From: Bacteroidetes bacterium UBA4009
GTDB lineage: Bacteria > Bacteroidota > Bacteroidia > NS11-12g > UBA9320
Direction: 5' to 3'
DNA length: 14,389 nucleotides
Assembly: GCA_002384205.1 (NCBI GenBank)
Contig: DGBH01000073.1
Coordinates: 1-14,389, forward strand
Shown piece by piece: positions 1-7,498 of the stretch. A model generated the notes under the pieces. That model was not told the origin of the DNA. It searched no databases and saw nothing but the letters and a program-made list of their open reading frames with translations. Positions within the stretch are counted from its first letter, which is position 1. The number at the start of each line of letters is the position of its first letter. Both the position numbers and the translations under genes were made by a program.

Positions 1-1
1 A

Positions 2-484
2 CTAGTCTAGATTTTGTTGTATGTAGTTATCTAAAACACCAAAAATATGTTCCTTATTCTCAGTTACATCAAAGATGATATTAAGATCTTTATCCACGAA
101 GAGCACTTGCGGAAAATGCTTGGTTAGTCCTGTTTTTATTAAATTGGTATATTCTCCCGCATTTACCACGTGATCAAAATAAAATGGAAATCTTACTAGA
201 GATTTTCTAACTGTTTCTTCGTTCTCATCGCTCAGGGCGATAAAATTCACTCTGTCGTTTCCTTTATACTTAGTTACCAAGTCATTTAATTCCGGGATCT
301 CTCTAATACAATCTCCGCACCAAGTGGCCCAAACGCAAAGTATCGTCACTTCACCTTTCAGACTATCTTTAGTTATGGTCTTCCCTTCTAACGTGACAAA
401 ATTAAAAGGAGGTATTTCTTTTCCTGTATTCGTGTTGCATCCTAAGACTGCCATAATAAGCGTAATGAGTAGTATTTTATTCAT
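2..484 (-). CDS. TlpA-like thioredoxin-fold lipoprotein
   Basis: Probable periplasm-facing, membrane-anchored thiol-disulfide oxidoreductase of the TlpA/AhpC-TSA group. The 160-residue product starts with a short hydrophobic signal ending in V-L-G-C, with the lipidated cysteine at residue 16. A thioredoxin fold follows, with the redox motif W-C-G-D-C at residues 55-59 and a cis-proline candidate in the segment H-F-P-Q-V around residue 124. Such proteins reduce or oxidise thiols of exported proteins; the partner here cannot be deduced. The ATG at 484 places the signal peptide correctly, and the stop lies at the left edge of the window, so the gene is complete. It lies 87 bases downstream of the giant PKD gene on the same strand, so co-transcription is possible. 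Identity as a TlpA-like protein is secure; the specific role is not. Confidence 0.9.
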   Translation of the reverse strand: MNKILLITLIMAVLGCNTNTGKEIPPFNFVTLEGKTITKDSLKGEVTILCVWATWCGDCIREIPELNDLVTKYKGNDRVNFIALSDENEETVRKSLVRFPFYFDHVVNAGEYTNLIKTGLTKHFPQVLFVDKDLNIIFDVTENKEHIFGVLDNYIQQNLD

Positions 485-571
485 ATAAAAACGTAGAACT
501 TCCTTGTATTCCGTGAGTAGTTAACAATTAAGATTGTATTTTGCCTCAAATAAAATATAATTATTTACTAA

Positions 572-3500
572 TTAACGAAGTAGATTTACTTCTCCATTAA
601 AATAATACCACTGGGTTTGTTTTGGATTAGTATATTGCAAGAGGTATACATAAACTCCTTGCTCTGCCGGTTTGCCCATGAAAGTCCCATCCCATTTAAT
701 ATTTACATCATCACTATAAAATACTTGTTGACCCCAACGGTTATAGATACTCATCTTGAATTGAGCCACACCTTGAGTGATACCTGATAGCCCAAAGTGA
801 CTATTTAACGGGTCTCCATTTGGCGTAAATGCATTGGGTATATGTACGAATAAATCAGCATTCACATACACTAATTTTGTAATATCATCCTGACATCCAT
901 TGGCATTGGTTGCGGTTAAGGTTACGAAGTAACTTCCCGAATCTGCAAAACTGTGATTAACACTAGAACTTCCAGCGTATATGCCACCGTCACTCGTGAT
1001 CCAATCCCATCCTACCACATCTAAGGATGAGGAATCTTTAAAAGTTACAAATTTGGTGATGTTACTTGGCTCTAAGGGTGTAAATGAAAAATCAGCCTTT
1101 GGGTTTTTATTTACAACAACCTGCGTAGGCAAGGTGATAGAATCTTTACAGCCTTTATCTGTAACTGCACTTACCTTGATTGTGTATGTGTTAGGTGTAC
1201 TATACGTATGGCCCGTAGCTGCTCCCGCGCTCACTTGACCATCGCCCCATGTCCATAAATAATCAGATATAACGCCATTTGCCACAGTAGAGTTATTTAT
1301 TACAGATACAGTGAATGGCTCGCAACCCACATAAGAGCTTAAATTGATATTAAGTAGTGGTAATGGGTTTATGATTACATCTTTGGTAATAGAATCCTTA
1401 CAACCATAGTCACTAAGAGAAACTTGAGATACAGTATATGTTGCCGCCGCAGGGAAAGTATAACTTGCTGCGGGTCCACTAAAGTTTGAATTATCTATTT
1501 CCCATGTGGTACTAGCTATATATCCTGCTGGTATAGTGGCTGTAGTTGCAAATTGAGTCAGTTCACCAAAACACGTATTTATGTAATTAAATCCCCCTAC
1601 CGGCAAAGGTCTCACCTCTACATTTTTACTGATACTATCCTTACAATTAGTATTGCTTATAGTTATTAATTTTATGGTTTTAGTTCCAAATGTACTGGTT
1701 GTGATTATTGGATTTTGAGCAACTGATGTAAGCACTCCGTTCATGTACCATTTATAGTTATCAATTGTATTTGGTGTGGTTATAGTAGATGTATTCGTGG
1801 GTAACAGATTTTGTTTAGCACAAACTTCTGTCACATTAAATGCTGCCTTTGGTGCTTCAAAAACTATGAAACTGTCTTGTTTAGTAATTAGACAGCCATT
1901 TTTTGAGGTTACCTCTAGCACTACATTTTTTAAGCCTTTACCATTTCGTAAGTTGCTAAATATAGAATCCGTTGAAGCAGTGGCCCCGTTTATCTTCCAT
2001 TCATATTGAGCAAAACTGTCTAATCCCAAAGAATTGGTAGAACTTATTTCTTGTACAGTACCCGCACAACCATCTGTCATATTAAGTGCCAGTATTTGCG
2101 GATTTGTTATTGTAACTTGTTTGGTAGTATCGGTGATACAACCATTATCAGAAGTAACCGTTAGTGTCATGGTTTTTATACCAGCTGAGTTATATTTTAT
2201 TTTGTATGGGTTACTAAATGAGCCACCCGCACCGCCAGTCCAATTGACGGTATATGTGCCATTAGATATGGTGGATGCATCCGTAAATACCGTTGTATCT
2301 CCGAAACAAGTATTGCTAAAACTAAAGTCAGGAACAACCAAAGGATGAATATCTACGGTTTGAACAAATGAATCCCTACAGAAACTATCTTGCTCCATAA
2401 CCAGAGTTACATTATATGTTCCAACGATATCAAAAAGCTTGCTGTAGTTAAAGGTATATGCTGTATCTAAGGCTGAGGTATACCATATGGTATCTGTATA
2501 TAAGCCGCCATCTTTAGTCGTGGTGTTGGTGAATATGTTTCCGTTGCCAAAACAGGTATCATTATGTGTAAATGACACATCCATTCTTGGGTATTTGTAT
2601 AACGAGTCGTCGTAAAATCCAGAACAGCCACTATCTGAAGTTACAAATAGTGAAACGTAGTATTTTCCGGAATCGGCAAAATAATGAGCGTTAATAGAGT
2701 CTAATACTCCACCGCCATCACTTGTTTCCCAAGAATAATTGACTATAGTACCTAAAGCAATAGTGGATATACTGCTTAGATAGGCAGTATCATAAAAACA
2801 TACATCTTTTGGAATAAACATAGCAACGGGATTAGGACTAACGACAACGGAATCGATTATTCTCGCCTTGCAGTTATGTTGCGACGTTACTTCCATAAAA
2901 AGTTTAAACTTGCCAATGGTGTCAAATAAATGAGTAAAACTCCTACCATAAGAATATGCTCCATCATTTATACTCCATCGGGTAGTTAAGTGTTGCTCTG
3001 GAGATGGGAAGGTGCTCACTTCTGAAAAAGTAGCAGTCATACTATCGCAAAGACTGGATTTTGTAATGGCAGCGGTGGGCACATCGTAAATTCTTATTTC
3101 TACTTGCGATGAATCAAAATTGCTACAGCCGTCAAATGCGGGTTTATAGCTATACATAGTTGCTGTATAGAATCCTGTATCTGTATAGGTATGTGATGGA
3201 TTTTGAACACTATCTCGTGTGCCATCTCCAAAATCCCATTCCCATTTCACCACTGAATATTCTGCAGAACCGTTAAATTGCGTAGCGGAACCTATACAAT
3301 TAGAAGTTTCGGTATTTTGAGCTGAGTTGGTAACCTTAGCCACGGCGGTCAAATCTTTGATATTGGCACCTGCAGCGTATCCGTAACTTTCATATTGACC
3401 TTCTCCATAAGCGGTAGCTATAAATCCCGCATTGGCTTTTAACCTATGATTACCTGCTGATACGGTAAGCCTAGTATAACTATACGATGAGTTTTTAGGC

Positions 3501-4759
3501 ACTGCAGTGAAGGAAGCCGATGCCCCGTCTACTCGGAACGATGATGCGGCGTAGGTGGGTATCACAACATTAATGTAGTGGTTATCAATGTCATAATACG
3601 GACTAGAATATAGCGTAATATCGGTTAGTGTTTGCTCTAATGGATTTAAAATAGTCATTGAGGGATCACCTATGCGATTGGTATTCCCATCGCATCTTGC
3701 TGTTTTTTGAAATTGACCAACCATTATCGGTTTTGTTGCAATTACATAGCGAACAGCGCTTTCATCTGATAATTGAGCAAATTGACCTTTATTTATGTAG
3801 TAACTAAATGGAGCACCAGAGGCTTGAAAAACAATAACTTCTGTATTGTCTTGTGAGGCTACAAACCTAAAATTGTCACTAACGCGCCCTAATGCAGGCA
3901 CCAGTATAAATCTATTACCCCAAGAATTAGTTGCATACATTTGTTCGTACAAGTTATCACCAGAGGCTATACCTCCAGTACATCCCGCATTAATAGGAGT
4001 ATACGAACTACCTGAAAAAACAGCAACTGTCCGACAATTGGCATTGGCGCCTGTATCAATAACTTCTATATGTGTCCCCGTTAAATCAGATACAGAAGCA
4101 CTACTACTTGCTGCAAAACCTTGGTATAATTCTCCTTCGTCTAAGATAACTTCATAAGGTGTATTTGCCGCCAACGTGCCACCCCCGTTTTTGGTAAGTG
4201 CTTGAGTGGGTGTAATTCTAACCTTGGTATTATCTTTTATAGCAATAATGGCGAATACATTCTTACCACTTCCACCCGTAGCACTCGCTTGCACATATCC
4301 CATGGTATAGTAGTCCTTTCCTAATGTTCTTGTGGGTAAGACTAGTGTCGCATCTGACTGGTTTCCTAAGTACTGATGCGAGTATACTACAACGTCTTTT
4401 GCAGAGGTAATATGAACACCTTTGGTAGTTATACAATCTGAGCAACTATTATAAACAACAGATGACGGTATAGTTACCACTGTTACTGAATTGGCAGTGA
4501 CCGAAAATGTTTTAGACCAACTTTGACCAGGCACTTCAACTGTTCCGGTAGTGGAACTATCACTCGTGATATACAACGAATGACCGGCAGTGGTCCCGCT
4601 ATAATGTAGCATATAACCGACCCAGAAATCCTTTCCTTTATTGGATTTAGATTGTGCAAAGCAGGTATTATTTGAAAAAAAAACACCTAATGTTAATAGC
4701 AGAAAAGTGCTCAGTAATTTATAAAATTTTAAACTCAGCTTTTGAGAATCTAGTGTCAT
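572..4759 (-). CDS. Giant secreted PKD-repeat protein with T9SS type B sorting domain
   Basis: A 1395-residue exported protein. A signal peptide (basic residues, hydrophobic stretch, cut near C-F-A-Q, about residues 1-36) is followed by a region (about 40-480) opening with K-G-K-D-F-W-V-G-Y, the usual start of the IgGFc-binding N-terminal domain family. Next come roughly ten PKD/Ig-like repeats (about 485-1300); the first carries the classical W-D-F-G-D-G-T and a later one W-T-W-G-D-G. The last 90 residues (from I-P-N-A-F-T-P-N-G-D, with Y-N-R-W-G-Q-Q-V-F and W-D-G-T) match the gliding-motility-associated type B sorting domain that directs export through the type IX system. An upstream TTG at 4774 would add five residues, but the ATG at 4759 gives a better signal peptide, and a 7/8 TAnnTTTG-like box (4772-4779) overlaps the TTG. 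Likely a surface or released adhesin or binding protein; the ligand is unknown. No SprF/PorP-like partner gene is adjacent. Confidence 0.93.
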   Translation of the reverse strand: MTLDSQKLSLKFYKLLSTFLLLTLGVFFSNNTCFAQSKSNKGKDFWVGYMLHYSGTTAGHSLYITSDSSTTGTVEVPGQSWSKTFSVTANSVTVVTIPSSVVYNSCSDCITTKGVHITSAKDVVVYSHQYLGNQSDATLVLPTRTLGKDYYTMGYVQASATGGSGKNVFAIIAIKDNTKVRITPTQALTKNGGGTLAANTPYEVILDEGELYQGFAASSSASVSDLTGTHIEVIDTGANANCRTVAVFSGSSYTPINAGCTGGIASGDNLYEQMYATNSWGNRFILVPALGRVSDNFRFVASQDNTEVIVFQASGAPFSYYINKGQFAQLSDESAVRYVIATKPIMVGQFQKTARCDGNTNRIGDPSMTILNPLEQTLTDITLYSSPYYDIDNHYINVVIPTYAASSFRVDGASASFTAVPKNSSYSYTRLTVSAGNHRLKANAGFIATAYGEGQYESYGYAAGANIKDLTAVAKVTNSAQNTETSNCIGSATQFNGSAEYSVVKWEWDFGDGTRDSVQNPSHTYTDTGFYTATMYSYKPAFDGCSNFDSSQVEIRIYDVPTAAITKSSLCDSMTATFSEVSTFPSPEQHLTTRWSINDGAYSYGRSFTHLFDTIGKFKLFMEVTSQHNCKARIIDSVVVSPNPVAMFIPKDVCFYDTAYLSSISTIALGTIVNYSWETSDGGGVLDSINAHYFADSGKYYVSLFVTSDSGCSGFYDDSLYKYPRMDVSFTHNDTCFGNGNIFTNTTTKDGGLYTDTIWYTSALDTAYTFNYSKLFDIVGTYNVTLVMEQDSFCRDSFVQTVDIHPLVVPDFSFSNTCFGDTTVFTDASTISNGTYTVNWTGGAGGSFSNPYKIKYNSAGIKTMTLTVTSDNGCITDTTKQVTITNPQILALNMTDGCAGTVQEISSTNSLGLDSFAQYEWKINGATASTDSIFSNLRNGKGLKNVVLEVTSKNGCLITKQDSFIVFEAPKAAFNVTEVCAKQNLLPTNTSTITTPNTIDNYKWYMNGVLTSVAQNPIITTSTFGTKTIKLITISNTNCKDSISKNVEVRPLPVGGFNYINTCFGELTQFATTATIPAGYIASTTWEIDNSNFSGPAASYTFPAAATYTVSQVSLSDYGCKDSITKDVIINPLPLLNINLSSYVGCEPFTVSVINNSTVANGVISDYLWTWGDGQVSAGAATGHTYSTPNTYTIKVSAVTDKGCKDSITLPTQVVVNKNPKADFSFTPLEPSNITKFVTFKDSSSLDVVGWDWITSDGGIYAGSSSVNHSFADSGSYFVTLTATNANGCQDDITKLVYVNADLFVHIPNAFTPNGDPLNSHFGLSGITQGVAQFKMSIYNRWGQQVFYSDDVNIKWDGTFMGKPAEQGVYVYLLQYTNPKQTQWYYFNGEVNLLR
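864..3330 (-). repeat. Tandem block of about ten PKD/Ig-like protein repeats
   Basis: Within the giant secreted protein, units of about 80-85 residues recur. Nine of about ten carry a cysteine near the start (forms such as N-T-C-F-G-D, D-T-C-F-G-N, N-T-C-F-G-E) and nearly every unit has another near the end (forms such as N-G-C or G-C-K-D-S-I-T). The final unit keeps the terminal cysteine but lacks the initial one. The repeats are diverged in protein sequence and I see no long identical DNA repeats, so this is an old repeat array rather than a recent expansion. Boundaries are approximate, set by eye from the cysteine pattern. Confidence 0.75.
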
Positions 4760-4835
4760 AATATAAGTACACAAATTAAGTAAAAAAAACTCATATTAGC
4801 ACGTCATCTTTTATGTACACAATTGAGTTGAATTT

Positions 4836-5285
4836 CTATAGGTCAATTGCTGCATCAATAACGGCCATTACACTTCTTGCCGATGCTATAAGCGTAAGCA
4901 CGCCGTCTTTTTCGGTATACACTTTTCCGGTACAAAAAACCATTTTACTGCCGGGTTTTTCTACCTCACCTATGGCTATTATTTTATCGCCGCTGCCTGG
5001 GTTTAAATAATCGACACTAATATTGGCGGTAACTACTCCTTTTCCTAGGGGCATTAGGCTATATGCAGCAAAACCCATGGTAATATCCAAAATGGTGGCA
5101 GTAACACCCCCGTGCACAAAACCATATTGTTGAAGGTGTTTCTGAGCAAGATCCATCTCTCCAGTTACTTCACCTGCTTTTATGTTCGTCAGATCAAAAC
5201 CCATGAGATGCATAAAATGCTGTCCACTGAGCCTATTTCTGATTTTTCGCTCGAAATCAGGATCTTTAGATTGGAATTTACTCAT
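4836..5285 (-). CDS. PaaI-family hotdog-fold acyl-CoA thioesterase
   Basis: Probable cytoplasmic thioesterase hydrolysing acyl-CoA or aryl-acyl-CoA esters. The 149-residue product has the hotdog-family core: F-V-H-G-G at residues 56-60, followed by the helix carrying the acidic residue (I-L-D, Asp67) and G-F-A-A at 71-74. These are the positions that bind the thioester and activate water in PaaI/YbgC-like enzymes. Length is typical for a single-domain member. The ATG at 5285 is preceded by a good TAnnTTTG box (5294-5301), consistent with its own short transcript. It stands alone between the tRNA-Lys and the PKD gene, so the neighbourhood gives no clue to substrate. The family call is firm; the substrate is open. 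Confidence 0.88.
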   Translation of the reverse strand: MSKFQSKDPDFERKIRNRLSGQHFMHLMGFDLTNIKAGEVTGEMDLAQKHLQQYGFVHGGVTATILDITMGFAAYSLMPLGKGVVTANISVDYLNPGSGDKIIAIGEVEKPGSKMVFCTGKVYTEKDGVLTLIASARSVMAVIDAAIDL

Positions 5286-5293
5286 TATTAGGG

Positions 5294-5301
5294 CAAATAT
5301 A
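5294..5301 (-). promoter_or_regulatory. Candidate -7 box for the thioesterase gene
   Basis: Reading the minus strand, TATATTTG fits the Bacteroidota TAnnTTTG element exactly and ends 8 bases before the ATG at 5285. No TTG -33 element is seen at the usual 19-21 base spacing, so the call rests on the -7 box and its location. The transcript leader would be only a few bases long. Confidence 0.45.
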
Positions 5302-5364
5302 AACCGACTCTAATCTTTTAAAAATCGGATGGCGTTTGTGCTGCCTATTAGTAATTTAGTGCAA

Positions 5365-5393
5365 CAAAAAAGCCCTTCATTTCTGAAAGGCTT
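5365..5393 (-). terminator. Rho-independent terminator of the tRNA-Lys transcript
   Basis: On the minus strand a 9-base-pair stem (AAGCCTTTC / GAAGGGCTT, one G-U pair) with a 6-base loop is followed by a run of Ts. It begins 4 bases after the last base of the tRNA, as expected for a single-tRNA transcript. Confidence 0.85.
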
Positions 5394-5397
5394 CTTG

Positions 5398-5470
5398 TGA
5401 TCCCTCTGGGACTCGAACCCAGGACCACTACATTAAAAGTGTAATGCTCTACCAACTGAGCTAAGGAATC
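5398..5470 (-). tRNA. tRNA-Lys (anticodon UUU)
   Basis: The minus strand folds into a complete 73-base cloverleaf. The acceptor stem is GATTCCT with AGGGATC (one T-G pair). The D arm is GCTC-loop-GAGC. The anticodon stem TTACA/TGTAG holds loop CTTTTAA with anticodon TTT. The T arm is CTGGG-TTCGAGT-CCCAG, and the discriminator base is A. The 3' CCA is not encoded and must be added enzymatically. It is flanked by its own promoter (5495-5525) and terminator (5365-5393), so it appears to be a stand-alone transcription unit. Confidence 0.97.
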
Positions 5471-5494
5471 ATATTCTTTTTGCTATTGCGGCTG

Positions 5495-5525
5495 CAAATG
5501 TAGAATTATAATCTACCAATGCAAA
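5495..5525 (-). promoter_or_regulatory. Promoter of tRNA-Lys, Bacteroidota type
   Basis: On the minus strand TTTG (5525-5522) is followed after 19 bases by TACATTTG (5502-5495), an exact match to the TTG / TAnnTTTG arrangement used by the primary sigma factor of Bacteroidota. It lies 24 bases upstream of the mature 5' end of the tRNA, leaving a short 5' leader for RNase P. It fits entirely in the gap after the GNAT gene. Confidence 0.8.
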
Positions 5526-5530
5526 CTATA

Positions 5531-6658
5531 TTATAAAAGTTTTTCAAATGTATAATGAGCCTTAGTTTTAACTGCTTTTACACTCTTAAAAAGTGAGTGC
5601 ATTTTAGGATTAAAGTCACCAATCCAAGCCAACTCAGTACTCTGTAAATCAACATCTTGAATCATAATTTCTGCCATTTTAATAATTAAGATACTGTACA
5701 CTCCTTTGTTTTGAAACTCGGGAATAACCCCGAAAATTATTCCTCTAATTTTGGTCATTTTTATTGTTCGTTTGTACCAAAGAAATTTTATCTTTCCCCA
5801 GAGGTTCATATTTCCATTCAGATGTTTCATAATCTGATTCAAATCTATAATACTTAGATAAAAAGCAATAGGCCGATTACCATCATATAAAAACCATAAA
5901 ATGTCTTCACGAATTATAGGTTTCATCTCCCTAAAAAGTTTCATAACTCTCTCTTCTGAGAACGGAACAAAATGCTCATGTCGTTTCCAAGCTTGGTTGT
6001 AAATAGTGGTAAAATCACTCACGAAACGAGCTATCTCTTTTTGATTAAAGTGTTCAGCTCTTAAATTATCGTTCTTTGATAGGCGGTCGGTGAACCTTTT
6101 ATATTTGGCATAATCAATGTCTGCAGGTCTGGCTTCACTGGTTGTTTGTATTATTTTTTTGGAGAAACCATAGTTTTCAAAAAGTGATTGATAGTAGGGC
6201 GCATTGTAGTTTTCTTGATATGAGGGCGATTTAAAACCCTCTACTAACAGTCCCCAATACTTATCGCGTTCACCAAAATTAACTGGGGCCTCTACCCTAT
6301 CTACTATTTCTCCCTGACTTTGCAGCCAGGATATACCTTTGTTGAACAGTGCATTCGCAATTTCTTGTTCATTAATACAATCAAAAAATCCAAGCCCAAA
6401 TTGATGGGAACGGGTATTGTAAAACGAGGCTATTTTGCCTACAATTTTATTCCCATCATAGGCAAGCCAGCGCTTGGCATCACCTAAATCAAATTCAGAG
6501 TTTTCATGCCTATTAAAAATGCGCTCAATGTCCTGATCTATATGACTAATGAATTCAGAATCATTAGCATATAAATCTCGTGTAAACTGGTGAAACAGTT
6601 TTTTTTGTTTTTTAGATATGACTTCAACCAGTGTTAACTGCATATAATTTCGAGGCAT
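5531..6658 (-). CDS. Two-lobed GNAT-superfamily N-acetyltransferase-like protein
   Basis: A 375-residue cytoplasmic protein that looks like a large GNAT-fold family common in Bacteroidota. Residues about 65-165 form one lobe (W-L-A-Y-D-G-N-K-I-V-G-K-I-A, then F-G-F-F-D-C-I-N-like text, P-V-N-F and G-L-L-V-E-G-F). Residues about 250-375 form the second, with the acyl-CoA-loop-like segment P-E-F-Q-N-K-G-V-Y at 313-321 and the usual GNAT ending around E-L-A-W-I-G-D-F-N. The acetyl-CoA loop is imperfect (Q-x-x-G-x-Y rather than R/Q-x-x-G-x-G/A). Substrate is unknown. The ATG at 6658 overlaps the upstream phosphorylase gene by 25 bases; a second in-frame ATG at 6643 would reduce this to 10, and I cannot decide between them. 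Co-transcription with the phosphorylase is very likely. Confidence 0.8.
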   Translation of the reverse strand: MPRNYMQLTLVEVISKKQKKLFHQFTRDLYANDSEFISHIDQDIERIFNRHENSEFDLGDAKRWLAYDGNKIVGKIASFYNTRSHQFGLGFFDCINEQEIANALFNKGISWLQSQGEIVDRVEAPVNFGERDKYWGLLVEGFKSPSYQENYNAPYYQSLFENYGFSKKIIQTTSEARPADIDYAKYKRFTDRLSKNDNLRAEHFNQKEIARFVSDFTTIYNQAWKRHEHFVPFSEERVMKLFREMKPIIREDILWFLYDGNRPIAFYLSIIDLNQIMKHLNGNMNLWGKIKFLWYKRTIKMTKIRGIIFGVIPEFQNKGVYSILIIKMAEIMIQDVDLQSTELAWIGDFNPKMHSLFKSVKAVKTKAHYTFEKLL

Positions 6659-7455
6659 TCGGTAATCATACGTTCAATGGTTTGCTGCGGATTAGAACTG
6701 AACTTCCCATCCAGTCTATTGGCTAAAATAGCGTTAATCGATATAGCTTCGAAACCCAACAATTTACACATACCGTAAATGCCCGCAGTTTCCATTTCTA
6801 TATTACCAATACGTTCATCCTTATACTGAAGATTAATAATTTGCTCCAAGCTATACTTAGGTTTAATTTGTGCATTTCTAAATTGCGGACCATAGAAGCC
6901 TTTAGTTGTGAGCGTTAGACTAGATTGGTAGTTAACAAACATTTCTTCTAGAACGTGACTACACCCAATTACAGGAAAATGTCGATTGTCAAACCTAATT
7001 TCATCAAAATTATGCCTATAAAATTGGAATAGATCGTCAAATGAAATTGCATTTTTACTGTACACGATGCTATCTAGTTTGTGTTCTTTGGAAACGCTTC
7101 CTGATGTGCCCAAACGGATAAGTTGAATCGGTTTTAAGTTCGGATTTTGGATTCTGGTTTGAAGGTTGTAATTGCGTAAAAATGCAATTTCATTCAATAC
7201 AATATCAATATTATCGGTTCCAATGCCTGTTGAAAGCACGGTAATGTTTTTTCCATTTAAAGACCCACCGCAGGTTTTAAACTCTCTATTCTGTATGCTA
7301 AAATCAAGTCTATCCAAGTGTTTAGTAACTTCTTCTACCCTATCAGGATCACCTACGGTAATTACCGTATCCTGCACATGCTCAGGTTGTATGCCTAAGT
7401 GATATATAGAACCATCATAATTTACGATAAGTTCAGTCTCTGTTAATTGTTTCAC
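6634..7455 (-). CDS. udp: Uridine phosphorylase (PNP/UDP family)
   Basis: Cytoplasmic enzyme cleaving uridine with phosphate to uracil and ribose-1-phosphate in pyrimidine salvage. Visible family signatures in the 273-residue product are V-G-D-P-D-R (34-39, phosphate site), S-T-G-I-G-T-D-N (75-82), R-L-G-T-S-G (114-119, second phosphate Arg) and N-I-E-M-E-T-A-G (218-225, ribose site). The segment F-Y-G-P-Q-F-R (187-193) supplies the Gln-x-Arg pair that reads the uracil ring in E. coli Udp, and A-N-R at 245-247 also fits uridine rather than purine phosphorylases. The start is GTG at 7455; an in-frame TAG lies two codons upstream and no good ATG follows. It is divergent from the Usp gene with 43 bases between starts, and overlaps the downstream GNAT gene. 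Purine specificity is the less likely alternative. Confidence 0.87.
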   Translation of the reverse strand: MKQLTETELIVNYDGSIYHLGIQPEHVQDTVITVGDPDRVEEVTKHLDRLDFSIQNREFKTCGGSLNGKNITVLSTGIGTDNIDIVLNEIAFLRNYNLQTRIQNPNLKPIQLIRLGTSGSVSKEHKLDSIVYSKNAISFDDLFQFYRHNFDEIRFDNRHFPVIGCSHVLEEMFVNYQSSLTLTTKGFYGPQFRNAQIKPKYSLEQIINLQYKDERIGNIEMETAGIYGMCKLLGFEAISINAILANRLDGKFSSNPQQTIERMITECLEIICS

Positions 7456-7477
7456 GACCTAATCCCTTGTATCTTTG
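7447..7477 (+). promoter_or_regulatory. Promoter of the universal stress protein gene
   Basis: TTG at 7447-7449, a 20-base spacer, then TATCTTTG at 7470-7477: an exact Bacteroidota TTG / TAnnTTTG promoter. The ATG of the Usp gene follows 21 bases after the box, giving a leader of roughly 15 bases. The -33 element lies inside the first codons of the divergent uridine phosphorylase gene. Confidence 0.75.
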
Positions 7478-7498
7478 CGGCAAGTTTATACAATTTTT

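Noticed and set aside
485..571. Gap after the PKD gene searched for a terminator or tlpA promoter
   Set aside because: AT-rich, but no convincing stem with T-tract and no TTG / TAnnTTTG pair at correct spacing.
981..4157. Plus-strand open frames of 77-104 codons inside the PKD gene
   Set aside because: They are antisense to a clearly coding 1395-residue frame, have no recognisable domains and arise from the repetitive composition.
4263..4686. Short minus-strand frames overlapping the head of the PKD gene
   Set aside because: Other-frame shadows of the real gene, with no start context or motif.
4760..4774. TTG start for the PKD gene at 4774
   Set aside because: Overlaps a probable promoter box and adds residues that spoil the signal peptide; the ATG at 4759 is better.
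7475..7498. TTG start of the Usp gene at 7475
   Set aside because: It lies within the -7 promoter element; the ATG at 7499 begins the normal Usp N-terminus.
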